Origin: Ariolimax columbianus
Taxonomy: Eukaryota; Mollusca; Gastropoda; Stylommatophora; Arionidae
Direction of reading: 5' to 3'
Assembly: GCA_036924085.1 (NCBI GenBank)
Contig: JAVGWX010000013.1
Location: forward strand, 59,302,390-59,366,389
Length of the DNA: 64,000 nt
The notes beneath the pieces were generated by a model. The model was not told the DNA's origin. It worked only from the letters and a program-made list of their open reading frames with translations, and searched no databases. Numbering within the stretch: position 1 is the first letter of the stretch; each line of letters opens with the position of its first letter. A program made the position numbers and the translations under genes. Below are positions 41,146-52,172 of this stretch, piece by piece.

Positions 41146-41384
41146 TAAGGTGGCCAGTTCCTTTTCTCGCTTCCTTTTGCTTCCCTAGTTGTGTGATAGG
41201 TACCCATTTACAGCTGGGTCAACTGGAGCATGGTGGTAGCAGGAGTTGAATCCTGTGACACGTCTCTTGGTAAGAGTCTATAGTCTGGATGTGAGATACT
41301 CTGTTACAAATTGCTAAAAGTGAATTTTAATTTGACATGAAAACTATTGAAGCTCAAATCTTTACAAATTGCTATCAGTCGCAG

Positions 41385-41745
41385 AGAAGCTCAGGATTAC
41401 AGAAAGAGCAATGGAGTGAAGTCATAAATATCTGTCCAAGAAACCATATCCGAAATACCGACATCCGTGACCAAAAAGAGTTCCGGGATGTCATTGACTC
41501 TGCTTCAATGTGAAAGTACAGATGGGCCAGCCATGTGATTCACATGACCGACAATAGATGGAAAAGGAGGGAGTCTTTCTGGTGACCATACAACTACAAC
41601 TGCCCTCTAGCGTGGTGGAGAGATGATCTGCACCACGCCCTTGGATCATCATGGTACTCCAGGGCGAAGGACAGACACAGATTCAAGCAGCCTTTGGCTA
41701 CCTGGCATCAGGCAACCTTGGCGGATTGAATACCAGGATTCAAGT
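41385..41745 (+). mobile_element. LINE-1 3' end
   Basis: FRITERAME-type start (41392-41420), KYRWASHVIHMTDNRWKR region in shifted frames (41518-41570), then 'aggacagacacagattcaag', 'cctttggctacctggcatca' and 'gaataccaggattcaagt' at the end (41741). Plus strand; 5'-truncated. The next LINE follows at 41775. Confidence 0.7.
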
Positions 41746-41774
41746 ACTATTTATTTACACATTTGTAAAACAGC

Positions 41775-42550
41775 CAACCCAAATGAAGGTAGCAACATCG
41801 GTGAACTCTTAACTGAACTTCTTTTTGCTGACGATCAAGCAGTCATAGCAACTTCAGAACTACAATTGCAACAACAAATTGATAAACTAAATACAACATG
41901 TAAAGAATACAGCATGAAAATCAATGTAGAAAAAAACTGAGGTCATGAAAATATCTAGAATAGCTGGAGACATCAATATCGCTATTGAAAATCTGCAAAT
42001 TCAACAGGCGAAAAATTTCACATACTTAGGAAGCACGTTATCAGCAGACAGAAGATTTACGGCGGAAATCCAACAAAGATGCAGTACAGCAAATTAGGTC
42101 ATTGGACAATTAACTCTAATACTTAATTGCAAGCACGTGACAATAACTACCAAAAGAGCTTTATACAACACGATTTTCGACCCGACACTATGCTATCAAT
42201 GTCAAAACTAGACACATCAAATAAAAAACGCTACATCGTAACAACAGAAAAAGGAAATGCGTGCGAAAAATGATTGGTGTAATAAGGAGATAAGAAACGA
42301 TGACATCAGAAGACTAGTGGGAATAACACCAGTATTGGACTATATTAAAAGACAGCAACTAAAATGGTTTGGCCACGTAACAAGTCTACCACCACACAGC
42401 ACCCCCCAACAAGCAATGCTATTTAGATACAACGGATTCAAAGCCAAAGGCAGACCACAAAGAAAGTAGGTTTACTGAAATATCCGAGGCATCAAATGCT
42501 ACTGTACAAGAGGCAGACAGACGGGCTCATTCTCTTCAAACCTGGTGCTG
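41775..42550 (+). mobile_element. LINE-C-like RT palm to 3' coding end
   Basis: IGELLTELLFADDQAVIATS (41800-41859) contains the RT catalytic FADD box, followed by LQQQIDKLNTTCKEYSMKIN and VEKN, a frameshift, NFTYLGSTLSADRRF in pieces (42015-42055), then IRNDDIRRLVGITPVLDYIK (42291-42350) and LKWFGHVTSLP. Retains an intact FADD, but stops and frameshifts follow. Confidence 0.75.
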
Positions 42551-42784
42551 AAAGGCAAAATAGGATAAGTGAAAAGAAAGAGACAGTAATATTTAAGTTT
42601 AGGGCACAGTGTGTCTGTAAAATGTGAACATAATAAACAATTGAGACCCACAAAATGTGCATACAGCACCTAAACAGATGTAGTTTGTCTAGACTGCCAT
42701 CGTCTTTTTTCGCAATGAATGTTTGTTGATAAGTGTTAGTTAATGTTTTGTTAGTGTTAATATATTTCTGTGTGTGGATGTACT

Positions 42785-43882
42785 TTCTTCTTGGAATCTT
42801 GGTATTCAAACAGGCATGTTAATGTCTGTTGCCAGGCAGCTGAAGGCTATCGGCTAACTGTAGTTCAGTTCATCCCGTAACCCATGAAGTCGTTGGGGCA
42901 CACTTGAAGAGACTCCCACAATCCCACACCATATCTCTCTGTCCGCTGCCGCAAGTCGTGCCTCACTGGGATGAAGGGTTGACCACTCAGTGATGTTGTC
43001 TGCCCATCTCTTCCTTGGACGACCCCGCCATCTCTTTCCTGGTACGGAACCGTGCAGTATCGAATTTGTAATTCTGCTGGACCTCGTGACATGCCGATAC
43101 CAAGCCATATTTCGTCTTTTGATAACTGAACGGATCTTCAAAAGGCCCAATTGCGTTTTCCACTCTTCATTGTATTTCTACATTCGTGACAGGATCCTTA
43201 TATGTAACTTTCCATTGCATGTATTCTGCACTGGATATCCGCGGTATTGGTCCAAGTCTCATAGGCATACACAAATATAGTCTAACTTTTATGCTGAGGG
43301 CGAGCCGCTTATCTTGCCATATGGGTTTCAAACGTGTAAGCGCTGCTGTTGTCTGTGCTATTCTGGCAATTATCTCAGGCTGCGAGCCCTTGTCACTGAT
43401 CAGTGATCCCAGATACTTGAACCGGTGTACAACTTCGAATTCCTGATCATTTGCTTTTATCCCAGATGTAAACCCTTCCATGTTATTAGTCATCAGCTTT
43501 GTTTTCTCTGCATTTATCTCCATGCCATAGCTCTGTCCAATCTACTAATCAACTCCTAGAGTTCCGTTTCCGTACCGACAAGACCATCTATATCATCTGC
43601 AAATTGTAGGTTTGTAATCATCTTGCCACCTATTCTGACCGTACCAACATGTCCCTCCAGGGCCGCCTCCATTATTCTTTCCAAGAATACATTTAAGAGT
43701 GTTTGAGGGAGTATACAACCCTGTCTCACCCTGACAGATGGGTGGAACCATTCGCGTGGTATTCCGTCTACAGAAATTGCACTTGACGCCTTCTCATAAA
43801 GGTTCTCAGTTACCGTCACAATATTACTATTGGTCTTGTAATACTTCATTGTTGTCCATAGCGCCGCACGCCATACTCTGTC
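42785..43882 (-). mobile_element. RTE-like LINE, 3' segment (sense, minus)
   Basis: Minus strand, in order: DRVWRAALWTTMKYYKTNSN (from 43882), VRVRQGCILPQTLLNVFLER, ITNLQFADDIDGLVGTETEL with the catalytic FADD, MEINAEKTKLMTNNMEGFTS, HRFKYLGSLISDKGSQPEII, LTRLKPIWQDKRLALSIKVR, an internal deletion, then RNMAWYRHVTRSSRITNSIL and RWRGRPRKRWADNITEWSTL. The 3' UTR ends in the 45-bp module (42790-42840). With 43884-44841 it forms one insertion with an inverted 5' part. Confidence 0.85.
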
Positions 43883-43883
43883 G

Positions 43884-44841
43884 AGCAGGAGGAAGATTCG
43901 CACCCCTCTTGGTTCTTAACGAAGAGACAGATATTGAGACCACAACTGAGACTCTGAATTCGACATTGATAACCACGGCAAGTGAGGTCTTAGGGAAGAG
44001 CAGGGTAAAGTAGAAGGCATAGATTACAAATGAAATACTCGAGTTGTGTGACAAGAGAAGATTAATGAAGAGGTCGAAGAATACCCTGGATGGGATTACG
44101 AAATACAGAGAGATAAATGGAAACATAAAGGACAAGATGAAAAAGGCCAAGGTAGAATGGATAACTGCTCAGTGCTCATATATCGAACAAAATCTGGGAA
44201 GAAACGATGCTAGGGTGCATATAAAATAGTCAAGGACCCAGTAAGACCTACATAAGGTCACAATACAACGATTCAGGATAGGAGAGGGAAATTTCTCACA
44301 GAAGCCCAAGACATTGGACTCGTTGGACAGAGTATGGCTCTGAATTATATAAGTATGAAGGTCGATGTGACCCAGGAAATGCAATTGCCCCCGAAATAAA
44401 TATGTTAGAGGGGAATCAACCGATTACAAGAGAGGAAGTAACTGAAGCGGTGAAGATGCTAAATACGGGAAAAGCTGTGGGTGTGAATAATATCCCAGCA
44501 TCGCTCCTACCAGGGAGGTGAGGTAATAATTGAAGCTCTGACATACATCTGTAATAGAATTTGGCGGACAGGAGAGAGGGCCAACCATCAGTGGTTTCAC
44601 GGCTGTCTAAATCAAGGAACCTAAAGATGTGTCAGAACTATAGAACAATTAGCCTCATTTGTCATCCTAGCAAAGTTCTCTTAAGAATAATCCTCAACAG
44701 ATTGAAACCAGCCAGAGAATATCATTGCAGAAGAGCAAGCAGGGTTTCAAGAGGGAAGAAGCACCACTAAACAGATATTTAATCTGCGGATATTGAATGA
44801 TAAATACTTAGAGTATCAACAACACATATATCATGTATCAG
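43884..44841 (+). mobile_element. RTE-like LINE, inverted 5' segment
   Basis: Plus strand: AGGRFAPLLVLNEETDIETT (43884-43943), STLITTASEVLGKSRVK, ILELCDKRRLMKRSKNTLDG (44032-44091), KMKKAKVEWITAQCSYIEQN, EEVTEAVKMLNTGKAVGVNN (44429-44488), QNYRTISLICHPSKVLLRII (44637-44696), and after a frameshift EEQAGFQEGRSTTKQIFNLR to YLEYQQHIYHV (ends 44841). This is the part of ORF2 from before the RT to just short of the FVDFKKAF motif, in the opposite direction to the adjoining segment. Confidence 0.85.
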
Positions 44842-44842
44842 T

Positions 44843-45095
44843 AGTAGGTATTAAAACTTTCTGCGGCTTACAAGGCATGGGAGAAGGTACAATAATTTGG
44901 GCAGATTTGTAACTGAAATTTTAAAATTTCTTTCTAACTGCCAAGGGATTTTTAACTCTTTCTTCACAACGAACACTCAGAGATCAGAAGAATATTTTAC
45001 CAGAATATTCACGTGAAAGAATCCGGCCTTCAACGGGATTCAAACCCGTGACCTCCGGTACCCGAGGTGAAGACCTTACCTCGAGACCACTTTCT
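44843..45095 (-). mobile_element. SINE-F copy
   Basis: Minus strand: head 'agtggtctcgaggtaaggtc', B box 'acgggtttgaatcccgttg', 'cacgtgaatattctggtaaa', 'aaaaatcccttggcagttag', 3' part 'taatacctactac' at the left. The B box is the best conserved of all SINE-F copies here. It abuts the inverted LINE segment. Confidence 0.8.
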
Positions 45096-45159
45096 TCTGT
45101 ATTATGCTATTTTAGAGTACAGTCCATGATCTGTAGTATTTCTGGCAGATAACAAAATC

Positions 45160-45755
45160 AGGTGAGGAAATAGATCAGGTCTCACATTTTGAATATCTGG
45201 GCTCAAGAATTGACAAAAATGGTGACTGCTCGAAAGAAATCAGAAGAAGACTAGCCAAGGCAATGCAGAGACTGAACAGCCTGAAGAAATTATGGCAGAA
45301 CACCAACAAAATGATAAAAGTAAAAGTCTTGAGAGCCTGTGTTTTTCCTGTGGCAGCTTATGGCTGCGAATCATGGACGATTACCAAAACTTCTAGACAA
45401 AGAATCGAATCCTTTGAGTCAAAATGTTACAGAAAGATCCTCAGAATACCCTGGACAGAGAAAAGAACAAATGTAGACATTTGGCAAGAGCTGAGCATAG
45501 AGGAGAACTGGTTTATCAATTCTATTTTGGCTAGAAAATGCAAATACTTTGGTCACATCAAGAGACACAACGGTCTCGAGAGAACAGTGATGGAAGGCAT
45601 GGTGCCAGGTAAAAGAGGAAGGGTAGCCTAAGAAGACAATGGCACCAAGATATCCAGGAATGACTGGGTATCACTGTGGTGTAGGCTGGAGTTTTGGCAA
45701 GGGAACAAGTTTCTTTCAGACAGACTATGATGAGATCGACGTTCTATAAAGGACA
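45160..45755 (+). mobile_element. LINE-W ORF2 3' end
   Basis: VSHFEYLGSRIDKNGDCSKE (45179-45238), RRLAKAMQRLNSLKKLWQNT, VKVLRACVFPVAAYGCESWT, YRKILRIPWTEKRTNVDIWQ, ARKCKYFGHIKRHNGLERTV, MVPGKRGR up to 45622, then a frameshift (RPRRQWHQDI). Ends with TGATGATG at 45762-45769. Well preserved over 120 codons; the RT catalytic part is missing. Confidence 0.8.
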
Positions 45756-46590
45756 TGCTACATGATGATGCAAAATCAGCACTCCAAGCACTGAAGTCTG
45801 GGAAACTGCCAGGTCTACAGGTTCTACTTTCTGAAATAGGTAGCCAGCGCAAGATTGTCTGCAGTGGATACCTTCTCGTTGTAGAATACTGGAAAATGAG
45901 AGAGCAGATTGAGAAGGCAGGGTGCTGCAGGCGAGCAACCGGATGTACCAGTTACATTCCAACAGAAGAGGCAATTAAGCTGCAGACAAACTAGCAAAGT
46001 GTGGAGGAGCATCCCCACAGACTAGAGCATCACATATAATGAGGCAAGACCATAATTATAGTCAACTTAAGGGGAAAATAGGCTGATCAACACCCCCACT
46101 TCTGAGAAGAAGACAGCTATTTTAATTTAACTAGAGAAGAGCAAGTCATCATCTTTAGACTGAGAACTGGGCATGACAGACTCAAGGGTCATCTTTACAA
46201 CAAATTGAAGATTGAGACAGATGACAAGTGTCCATGTGGGGAGCATACCATGACTGTGGAACACATCCTGCAAAGCTGCATGCTCACGCAGGAACAGAGA
46301 GAACAATACTGGCCTCTCGAGAACAGAAATGAGACAAAAGCTATATGGAGATAAAACAGCCTTACAAACAATGGCATCCTTTGTAAGAGAAACCGGGACC
46401 TCGATCTGAGGATGAACGAAGAAGCAGAAGAATTCCAACAGAAGAAAAGGATGATTAAATCACAGAGCCATCAACTTAAACACAAGACAATTAATCATTA
46501 GATAAACAAGTGTTGAGTCTCAGAGCAGAGGACAACTGACTCCGCAGCCCGACATACACAAAATTGAAGATTGGCAACGCCGTCATGGGG
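45755..46590 (+). mobile_element. LINE-P RNase H, interrupted by LINE-T
   Basis: 45770-45810 encodes DAKSALQALKSGKLPGLQ, the second RNase H Asp block, followed by VPVTFQQK-type codons. At 45968 it is broken by 463 bases of LINE-T 3' end (45969-46431: AANKLAKCGGAS-type, EEQVIIFRLRTGHDRLKGHL, KCPCGEHTMTVEHILQSCML). LINE-P resumes at 46445 (KRMIKSQSHQL and the degraded GHNRLRS region). Perfect 13-base duplications 'attccaacagaag' flank the insert. Confidence 0.85.
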
Positions 46591-46594
46591 ACAG

Positions 46595-47000
46595 GCTTGC
46601 GAGAATGAATGAGCTGGCCTCTGGAGCACCCAAAGTGTGGACATTGGCAGTGGATAGAGGTGACATATATATCGCCAATTGCACTGTATGGGGCTGAAAC
46701 ATGGACTTTAGCGAAGAAGGATGAAAAAACTTGGAAGCGTTTGAAATGTGGTGCTACCGTAGAATGGAAAGAGTGAGTTGGGCAGAAAGAAGATCTAATG
46801 ACAATGTACTCACTGATGTCGGCACACAAAGACAAATATTGCATTTGATGCAAAAATGTTGGTTGAGTTGACTGGGTCACAATATGAGGCATGAAAATCT
46901 TCTACAGAAGATACTAGAGACTAAGATTCAAGGGAAGAGAGGACTGGTGCGACCAAGACTCACCTTTCTATCTCAGGCATGGAGGGGCATTAAAGTACGA
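46595..47000 (+). mobile_element. LINE-V ORF2 3' end
   Basis: NCTVWG.NMDFSEEG-type start, then KNLEAFEMWCYRRMERVSWA (46726-46785 with a shift), ERRSNDNVLTDVGTQRQILH, LGHNMRHENLLQKILETKIQ, GKRGLVRPRLTFLSQAWRGI (46930-46989). The family recurs at 49020-49760 and 60185-60765. Confidence 0.75.
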
Positions 47001-47330
47001 ACTCATGTGTGTTCACTCTTGTGCACCATGAAACGGATATTAGGTAACAGGTTGCAGTAGCTTTCCTCACACACTGAGTGTACTGATGATGGTGGACAGG
47101 GATCCTCCAGGCGGTTGTGCTATGCTTGGCTTCATCCGCGTATCACTCACTGGTACAGGGTTCATATCAATTACCCCACCTCATTAGTTAGACTGCCGTG
47201 AAACAGCCTGTTTACAGGGAGACCTGCGTAGAAGTGAGGTAGGATCTTGGCCAGTATATTTTGCCTGACCCTAACATGTCTGATAAGTATGTTTTACTTG
47301 ACCAGACGTTAGTCTTCCTTCCCACCGTGA
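46990..47330 (-). mobile_element. SINE-H copy
   Basis: Plus-strand order 'acaggttgcagtagctttcc', 'gatgatggtggacagggat', 'ggttgtgctatgcttggctt', 'actgccgtgaaacagcctgt', 'gaccagacgttagtcttcc'. The (CAA)n tail seen in other copies lies at the left, so the element reads on minus. Sister copies: 48440-48785, 51045-51425 (plus), 62498-62843. Confidence 0.7.
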
Positions 47331-47334
47331 TAAA

Positions 47335-48015
47335 TGAATCAATATTAGAAAGATAGAAAATAAAAGGGACCTAGGGGTTATAGTAGATCATACAGGTAAA
47401 GTGAGTGAGCAAGTCCAGGTAGCAGTGAAAAAGGCAAATGGAATGGTAGGTATGATAAAAAGATATTTAAAGATAGGAGCAAGGAAGTGATAGTCAAAGT
47501 GTATAAAGCATTAGTTAGACCTAGATTGGAGTACTGTGTACAGGTGAGGAGTTCTTATCGTGGAGGAGATATAAACATGCTGGAAAGAATACAAAGAAGA
47601 GCAATAAAACTGATAGTGGGATTCCTGAATTATAGTTATGAGGAAAGACTCAGAAAAACTGACCTACAGTGTCTAGAAGAGAGAAGAATTTCAGGTGATT
47701 TAACGCAGGTTTATAAGATGATCAAAGGAACTGATAAATTAGACTATAACATGTTTTTTTCAAAATGCAGCCGCCTACAAGAACAAAAGGGCACAGCCAC
47801 AAATTAATTACAGGAAGGTCCATATTAGATACCAGGAAATATTTTTTTAGTCAGAGAGTGGTGAATGCTTAGAATGCATTGCCACAAGAAATAGTGGAGG
47901 CAGGGTCATTTAATGCATTCAAGAATTGATTGGATTCACAAAGATATTTTTTAGATCAAGTGAAACTGGTTGTATACAGACTCTGCAGAGTCTTCTAAAC
48001 CAGTATAATAAAGTT
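47335..48015 (+). mobile_element. CR1-like 3' end
   Basis: IENKRDLGVIVDHTGKVSEQ, VKKANGMVGMIKRYLKIG, then VKVYKALVRPRLEYCVQVRS, INMLERIQRRAIKLIVGFLN, ERRISGDLTQVYKMIKGTDK to YNMFFSKCSRLQEQKG, TN. Then FLVREW, HCHKK.WRQG and the 3' UTR 'actggttgtatacagactct' + 'gcagagtcttctaaaccagt' with the full palindrome (47962-48004). Tail 'ataaagttgagttaag'. Confidence 0.85.
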
Positions 48016-48164
48016 GAGTTAAGAATCAGTAATCACAGACTGCGGAGACATGAATTCAAATGAAGGTGCTGTGGAGTTGGCTGCATGGAAGAGTGGAGCA
48101 GGAGTGTGTACAGCAAATGATCTACAGGAACCATTAGTGCAAACACATGTGATCAACAACTAAT

Positions 48165-48380
48165 CAAAACCCTATTCTGCCTCCAAGTGGTGGCCCTGGA
48201 AACAGACTACAACCATACAGTCTGGCTAAGAGATTAGAGATCAAAGAGGGAAGGCAAACCTGGTCCTAGTGCTGAAATCGGATGTGTTGGGCTGAAAGGC
48301 ACAGACATCACAGCCCTACTTTAAATTATGACACAATGTTACAAATATCCTTTTTCAATGCAAACGCCAAATAAGAAGAA
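48165..48380 (+). mobile_element. SINE-B 3' two-thirds
   Basis: 'accctattctgcctccaagt', 'gtggccctggaaacagacta', core 'gctgaaatcggatgtgttgg', 'gctgaaaggcacagac', ending at 'aataagaagaaaaaag' (48370-48384). Confidence 0.65.
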
Positions 48381-48439
48381 AAAAGACAGCATGGCAATAC
48401 CTATATGATTGAGAAGCTATGGAGATGCCAGGAATGCAT

Positions 48440-48785
48440 TATAGTTGTTTTGAATGCTTATAATGAGTAGGTTTACTCTTTTATGCTACCTGAAATAGAC
48501 AATAAGTGGCGGGTTGCAGTAGCTTTTCTCACATCCCGAGCGTGCTGATGAAGGGGGAACGAAGTCCTCCAGGTGGTTGTGCTATGCTTCGCATCATCTG
48601 CATGTCGCTCACTACTACTACAATCCCTCACTCTATTAGCCATGCTGCCATGAAAACAGCCCATTTCCAGGGAGGGCTACTAGGAAGTTGAAATGAGGTT
48701 CTTGACCAATATATTTTGATTGATTCTGACTAACATGTCTGATCAGTATGTTCAGCCTGACCAGACGTTAGTCTTCCTCCCCATG
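48440..48785 (-). mobile_element. SINE-H copy
   Basis: 'gaatgcttataatgagtagg', 'gcgggttgcagtagcttttc', 'ggttgtgctatgcttcgcat', 'ccatgaaaacagcccatttc', 'accagacgttagtcttcctc'. Full-length; left end 'tagttgtttt' agrees with a (CAA)n tail on minus. Confidence 0.7.
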
Positions 48786-49019
48786 CAGTGTAGTTGATTC
48801 TTAGGAACTGAACAGAATAATAATATTTCAGTTGAATACTTCAGCTTCGCACATCTTACTGCAAGTAAAACTGAAACCATAGATAACATCTGGTGCATTT
48901 CAATATTTAATTGTGTATATAAATATGTGATAAATATTATATTTTCTAAGAATTCACAACATTTGACATTCTCAGTATATAAAATGTACAAGTTTGTACA
49001 TGTAATAATTACACATACT

Positions 49020-49760
49020 GGATTTCAAGGCAATCAAGTTTACTGATGACCAAGCCACTAAAGCAGAGACAAATTAAGATCTACACACACTGCTCAATAA
49101 AACCAGTGAAACGGCAAAAGCCTATGACATGTAAATAAATATTGAAAAACACCAAGATAATAATCATAGGCAAAGAACTAACGGAAGTAAAGGTATTCAT
49201 TGAAGAGGGAAAAAATCAAGACAATAATCATAGGCAAAGAACTAACGGAAGTAAAGGTATTCATTGAAGGGGGGAAAAATCAATCAAGTACACTAATTTC
49301 TACACCTGGGTCAAACGCTGGGAAGAAAACATTTGGAGAGAAACTAGGAGTCCTGATATCAGGTAGCATTAATGTGTCACTATGGAAAAGAATCCTGACT
49401 ACATATATCTGGTCTGTGACATTGTATGGTTCTGAAACATGGACAATAAATAAAAGAAAGGAGAAATACTTGGAGGCTTTTGAGATGTGGTGTTATCAAA
49501 TGATTAATAAATAGAGATGGATAGAGAGAAAATCAAATGAAACAGTGTTGGTGGAAATGAAACTAAATATACAGAAATGACTGGCCTGGCTGGGTTACAA
49601 CCTACTTCATGAGAGCCCAGCAAGATAGTCCTGGAAGACAGAGCACAGGGAAAGAGAGGAAGGGATAGACCAAGAAATATCTTTGTGACACAAGCATGAA
49701 AAGAGATGGTGGTGAAGACGTATGCTGAACTGAAGACTGCCGCAGATGACCGACAGAAAT
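49020..49760 (+). mobile_element. LINE-V copy with 75-bp duplication
   Basis: FTDDQATKAETN-type (normally FADDQ) at 49038-49075, EKHQDNNHRQRTN in shifted frames, a tandem duplication of 'ataatcataggcaaagaact' through 'attcattgaag' (49155-49205 and 49221-49270), then WSVTLYGSETWTINKRKEKY, LEAFEMWCYQMINK (49412-49514), a stop, and RPRNIF-type remnants. It keeps more of the RT than the other LINE-V copies. Confidence 0.65.
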
Positions 49761-50080
49761 GTGGTCAAAGATGCAGCAGTGAATGAGCTGACAGCAGCCA
49801 GAGACTCATAGCTGACTGTTTGCATCAGGGTCAGTGACCCATAACTGACCAAGACCCTATTCCGCCTCCAGTTGGTGACTCTGGAAACAGATTGCAACCA
49901 CGCAGTTTGACTAAGAGATCAGGTATTTAAGAAAGAAAGCAAACCCATCACAAAAATTGCCATGCTGAAATGGCACGTCAGGTCAAAAGGCGAACACATC
50001 GCAGCCTCCCTGTAAATTATGACACAATGTCCCAAGTATCCTGTTCAGGACGCGCGTTGAAGAAGAAAACGAGAATCTTG
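49760..50080 (+). mobile_element. SINE-B copy
   Basis: 'gatgcagcagtgaatgagct', 'gactgtttgcatcagggtca', 'ctattccgcctccagttggt', core 'gctgaaatggcacgtcagg' (diverged), end 'gcgttgaagaagaaaac'. Full length, diverged. It starts inside the 3' end of LINE-V. Confidence 0.65.
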
Positions 50081-50134
50081 AGCTTGCAAACCAGTTCCAG
50101 GACTGAATGGCTTGATGATGATTTATAAAAGCCA

Positions 50135-50375
50135 GAACAAATATCTCTGGGTAGTGAGATCAAATTCCCGTGTTCAAAAGGAAGGTTTAACAGCCGCCAC
50201 CAGTAGAATTTAAAAAAAAAATTATAGTTAAAAATCTACCAAAATTATTTGTACCTTCCGTCAGACCTAGTAAGCTGCAGGAAGTTTAAAATACCTACTA
50301 CGGATAGTCTTCGGTTACCTGGCAACAGACATTAACAACATGCCTGTCTGAATACCAGGATTCCAAGTAAGTAGT
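50135..50375 (+). mobile_element. SINE-F 3' half with terminal module
   Basis: 'ctgggtagtgagatcaaatt', 'acagccgccaccagtag', 'ttaaaaatctaccaaaatta', 'aagtttaaaatacctactac', and the 45-bp module 'ggttacctggcaacagacat', 'ctgaataccaggattccaag' (50315-50369). No head. Confidence 0.7.
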
Positions 50376-50385
50376 AGAAAAAATA

Positions 50386-50635
50386 GGGAGCTGCGTAGCG
50401 CAGTGGTTAGAGAATGCTGGTTTCACATCTAAGTGGTCCTGGGTTTACTCTCCAGTTGAGGCGGAAATGTTTTTTTCAAACTGCAACAGATCCCGGGTTG
50501 ACCCAGCCTTAAATGGGTACGGTTAAATCCGGGAAGTAAAGGCATCCACATCATCCACTAAGTGTTGTGGATTACAAAATAACATGGGCCTAACACCATA
50601 TAGCGTGATGGGATCTTTACTTTTTTTTTTTTTTA
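50386..50635 (+). mobile_element. SINE-D with 13-bp TSD
   Basis: 250 bases between perfect TSDs 'agtagaaaaaata' (50373-50385 and 50636-50648). Head 'gctgcgtagcgcagtggtta' (A box), B-box region 'tcctgggtttactctcc', body 'gacccagccttaaatgggta', T-rich 3' end. tRNA-derived. Confidence 0.9.
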
Positions 50636-51044
50636 AGTAGAAAAAATATCTACATAAAATCCCATCATCTTGTTAGCGGCAAAAGGCTGGCAAGATTATA
50701 AAATGTATTTTCTATGAGAATAGCTGAACAGTGGCAACAAATAAAGGTTGAAAGGGTGAAAGCAAGGAAGCATGGTCACATCCTTCTAATTGCTTGCTTT
50801 CTTTATTACAAGTGTATCATCAAGGCTTCTTATTATTCAATCTTTATTCCTTACAAAGTATAGAGCCATAAGTATAGAAGGTTCCCTGCAGGAAACATGT
50901 GCCACAGAACTATTATGCATTCTTGCTAAGGGGGTTTCTGTAACGATTTGTTTTACATAAGGCTGCTAGCCTCATGCACATCATTCTTTAGGTACCTTTT
51001 ACAGCACACTTGAAAGGTTGCAGTGGTCCTGTTCTTTGCTTCTA

Positions 51045-51425
51045 GTAGATTCACATGGGTTTAACCTAGTCTATGGAGCGTCTGGTCAGGCACAACATAC
51101 TGATCAGACATGTTAGTCAGGATCAGGCAAAATATGCTGGCCAAGACCCTCACCTCGGCTTCCTCGTATCCCTCCTTGAAAACGAGCTGTTTTTATGGCA
51201 GCCTGGCTAATGAGGTGAGCGATCGACATGATCCCGTAATAGTGAGTGACACATAGATGAAGCCAGGCATAGCACAACCACGTGGAGGACCTCAGTCCAC
51301 CTTCATAAGCACACTCGGGATGTGAAGAAAGCTACTGCAAACTGCCACTTTGCGTTCCTTTTCAGAGCGCACAAAAGAGTAAACCTACCTATTGTGGACA
51401 TTCGAAACAAACAGCATAGTCTATC
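51045..51425 (+). mobile_element. SINE-H copy, sense orientation
   Basis: 'ggagcgtctggtcaggcaca', 'ctgatcagacatgttagtca', 'gaaaacgagctgtttttatg', 'gccaggcatagcacaaccac', 'tgtgaagaaagctactgcaa', 3' end 'gtggacattcgaaacaaaca'. About 380 bases with a short internal duplication of 'tccttttcag..gcgcacaa' context. Head without clear tRNA boxes. Confidence 0.7.
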
Positions 51426-51542
51426 TAGCTGTAAGAAGGTGCATGACTGCTAAAATTTATTAAATGTAGGCAAGCATCAAGGCTGTAACTGTATCTTCCT
51501 GCTGCTGATCTCATAAAACTGTTACGAATTCTCCTCATTCAA

Positions 51543-51790
51543 AGTCTGAGATGGTTACAACTGAGATGGTTACAACTGAGATGGTTACAACTGAGATGGT
51601 TACAACTGACATGGTTACAACTGAGATGGTTACAACTGAGATGGTTACAACTGACATGGTTACAACTGAGATGGTTACAACTGAGATGGTTACAACTGAG
51701 ATGGTTACAACTGACATGGTTACAACTGAGATGGTTACAACTGAGATGGTTACAACTGAGATGGTTACAACTGAGATGGTTACAACTGAG
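51543..51790 (+). repeat. 15-bp minisatellite
   Basis: Sixteen to seventeen copies of 'gagatggttacaact', four of them 'gacatggttacaact'. The variant occurs at positions 5, 8 and 12, irregularly spaced. The plus strand encodes (EMVTT)n, the minus strand (SVVTI)n and (SCNHL)n; none is a credible gene. Confidence 0.95.
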
Positions 51791-51954
51791 GGTCTTGCTT
51801 TCGCTGAAGTCTTTCATCAGCCGTTATCCCAGGGTGTAAAGTACACCCTGATGCAATCAAAATGGCTCTGTGATTGGAAACCTGCCTGTGCCTCATAAAA
51901 TGGAGGCAAAAATGTATTTTAGACAAAACTATTCTGATTTCTTTCATTATTTAT

Positions 51955-52172
51955 TTTGGGGATGGTGTGGGCTAGTGGTTAAGTGACATGCCTCATAACT
52001 CTAAAGGTGCTGGGTTCGCTTCCCAATCACAGCAAACCCTTAGAAAATGCAAGAGGAATCAGACTGTTACATGAAATTCATGTCAAAGTCGATCAACAGA
52101 CACAGAATAAAAACATGGTGCCAAGCCTTGGGGAATAGAGAAAATAAGGTGAATGCACCAGCAAAAAAAAAT
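51955..52172 (+). mobile_element. SINE-A copy, plus strand
   Basis: Head 'ggggatggtgtgggctagtg', B box 'gggttcgcttccc', 'aaacccttagaaaatgcaag', degraded core, 'gccttggggaatagagaaaa', poly-A at 52163-52171. Possible TSD 'tatttattt' (51947-51955 and 52182-52190), weak because the site is AT-rich. Confidence 0.75.

Noticed and set aside
51551..51898. EMVTT-repeat protein
   Set aside because: Created by a 15-bp minisatellite; both strands are open equally.
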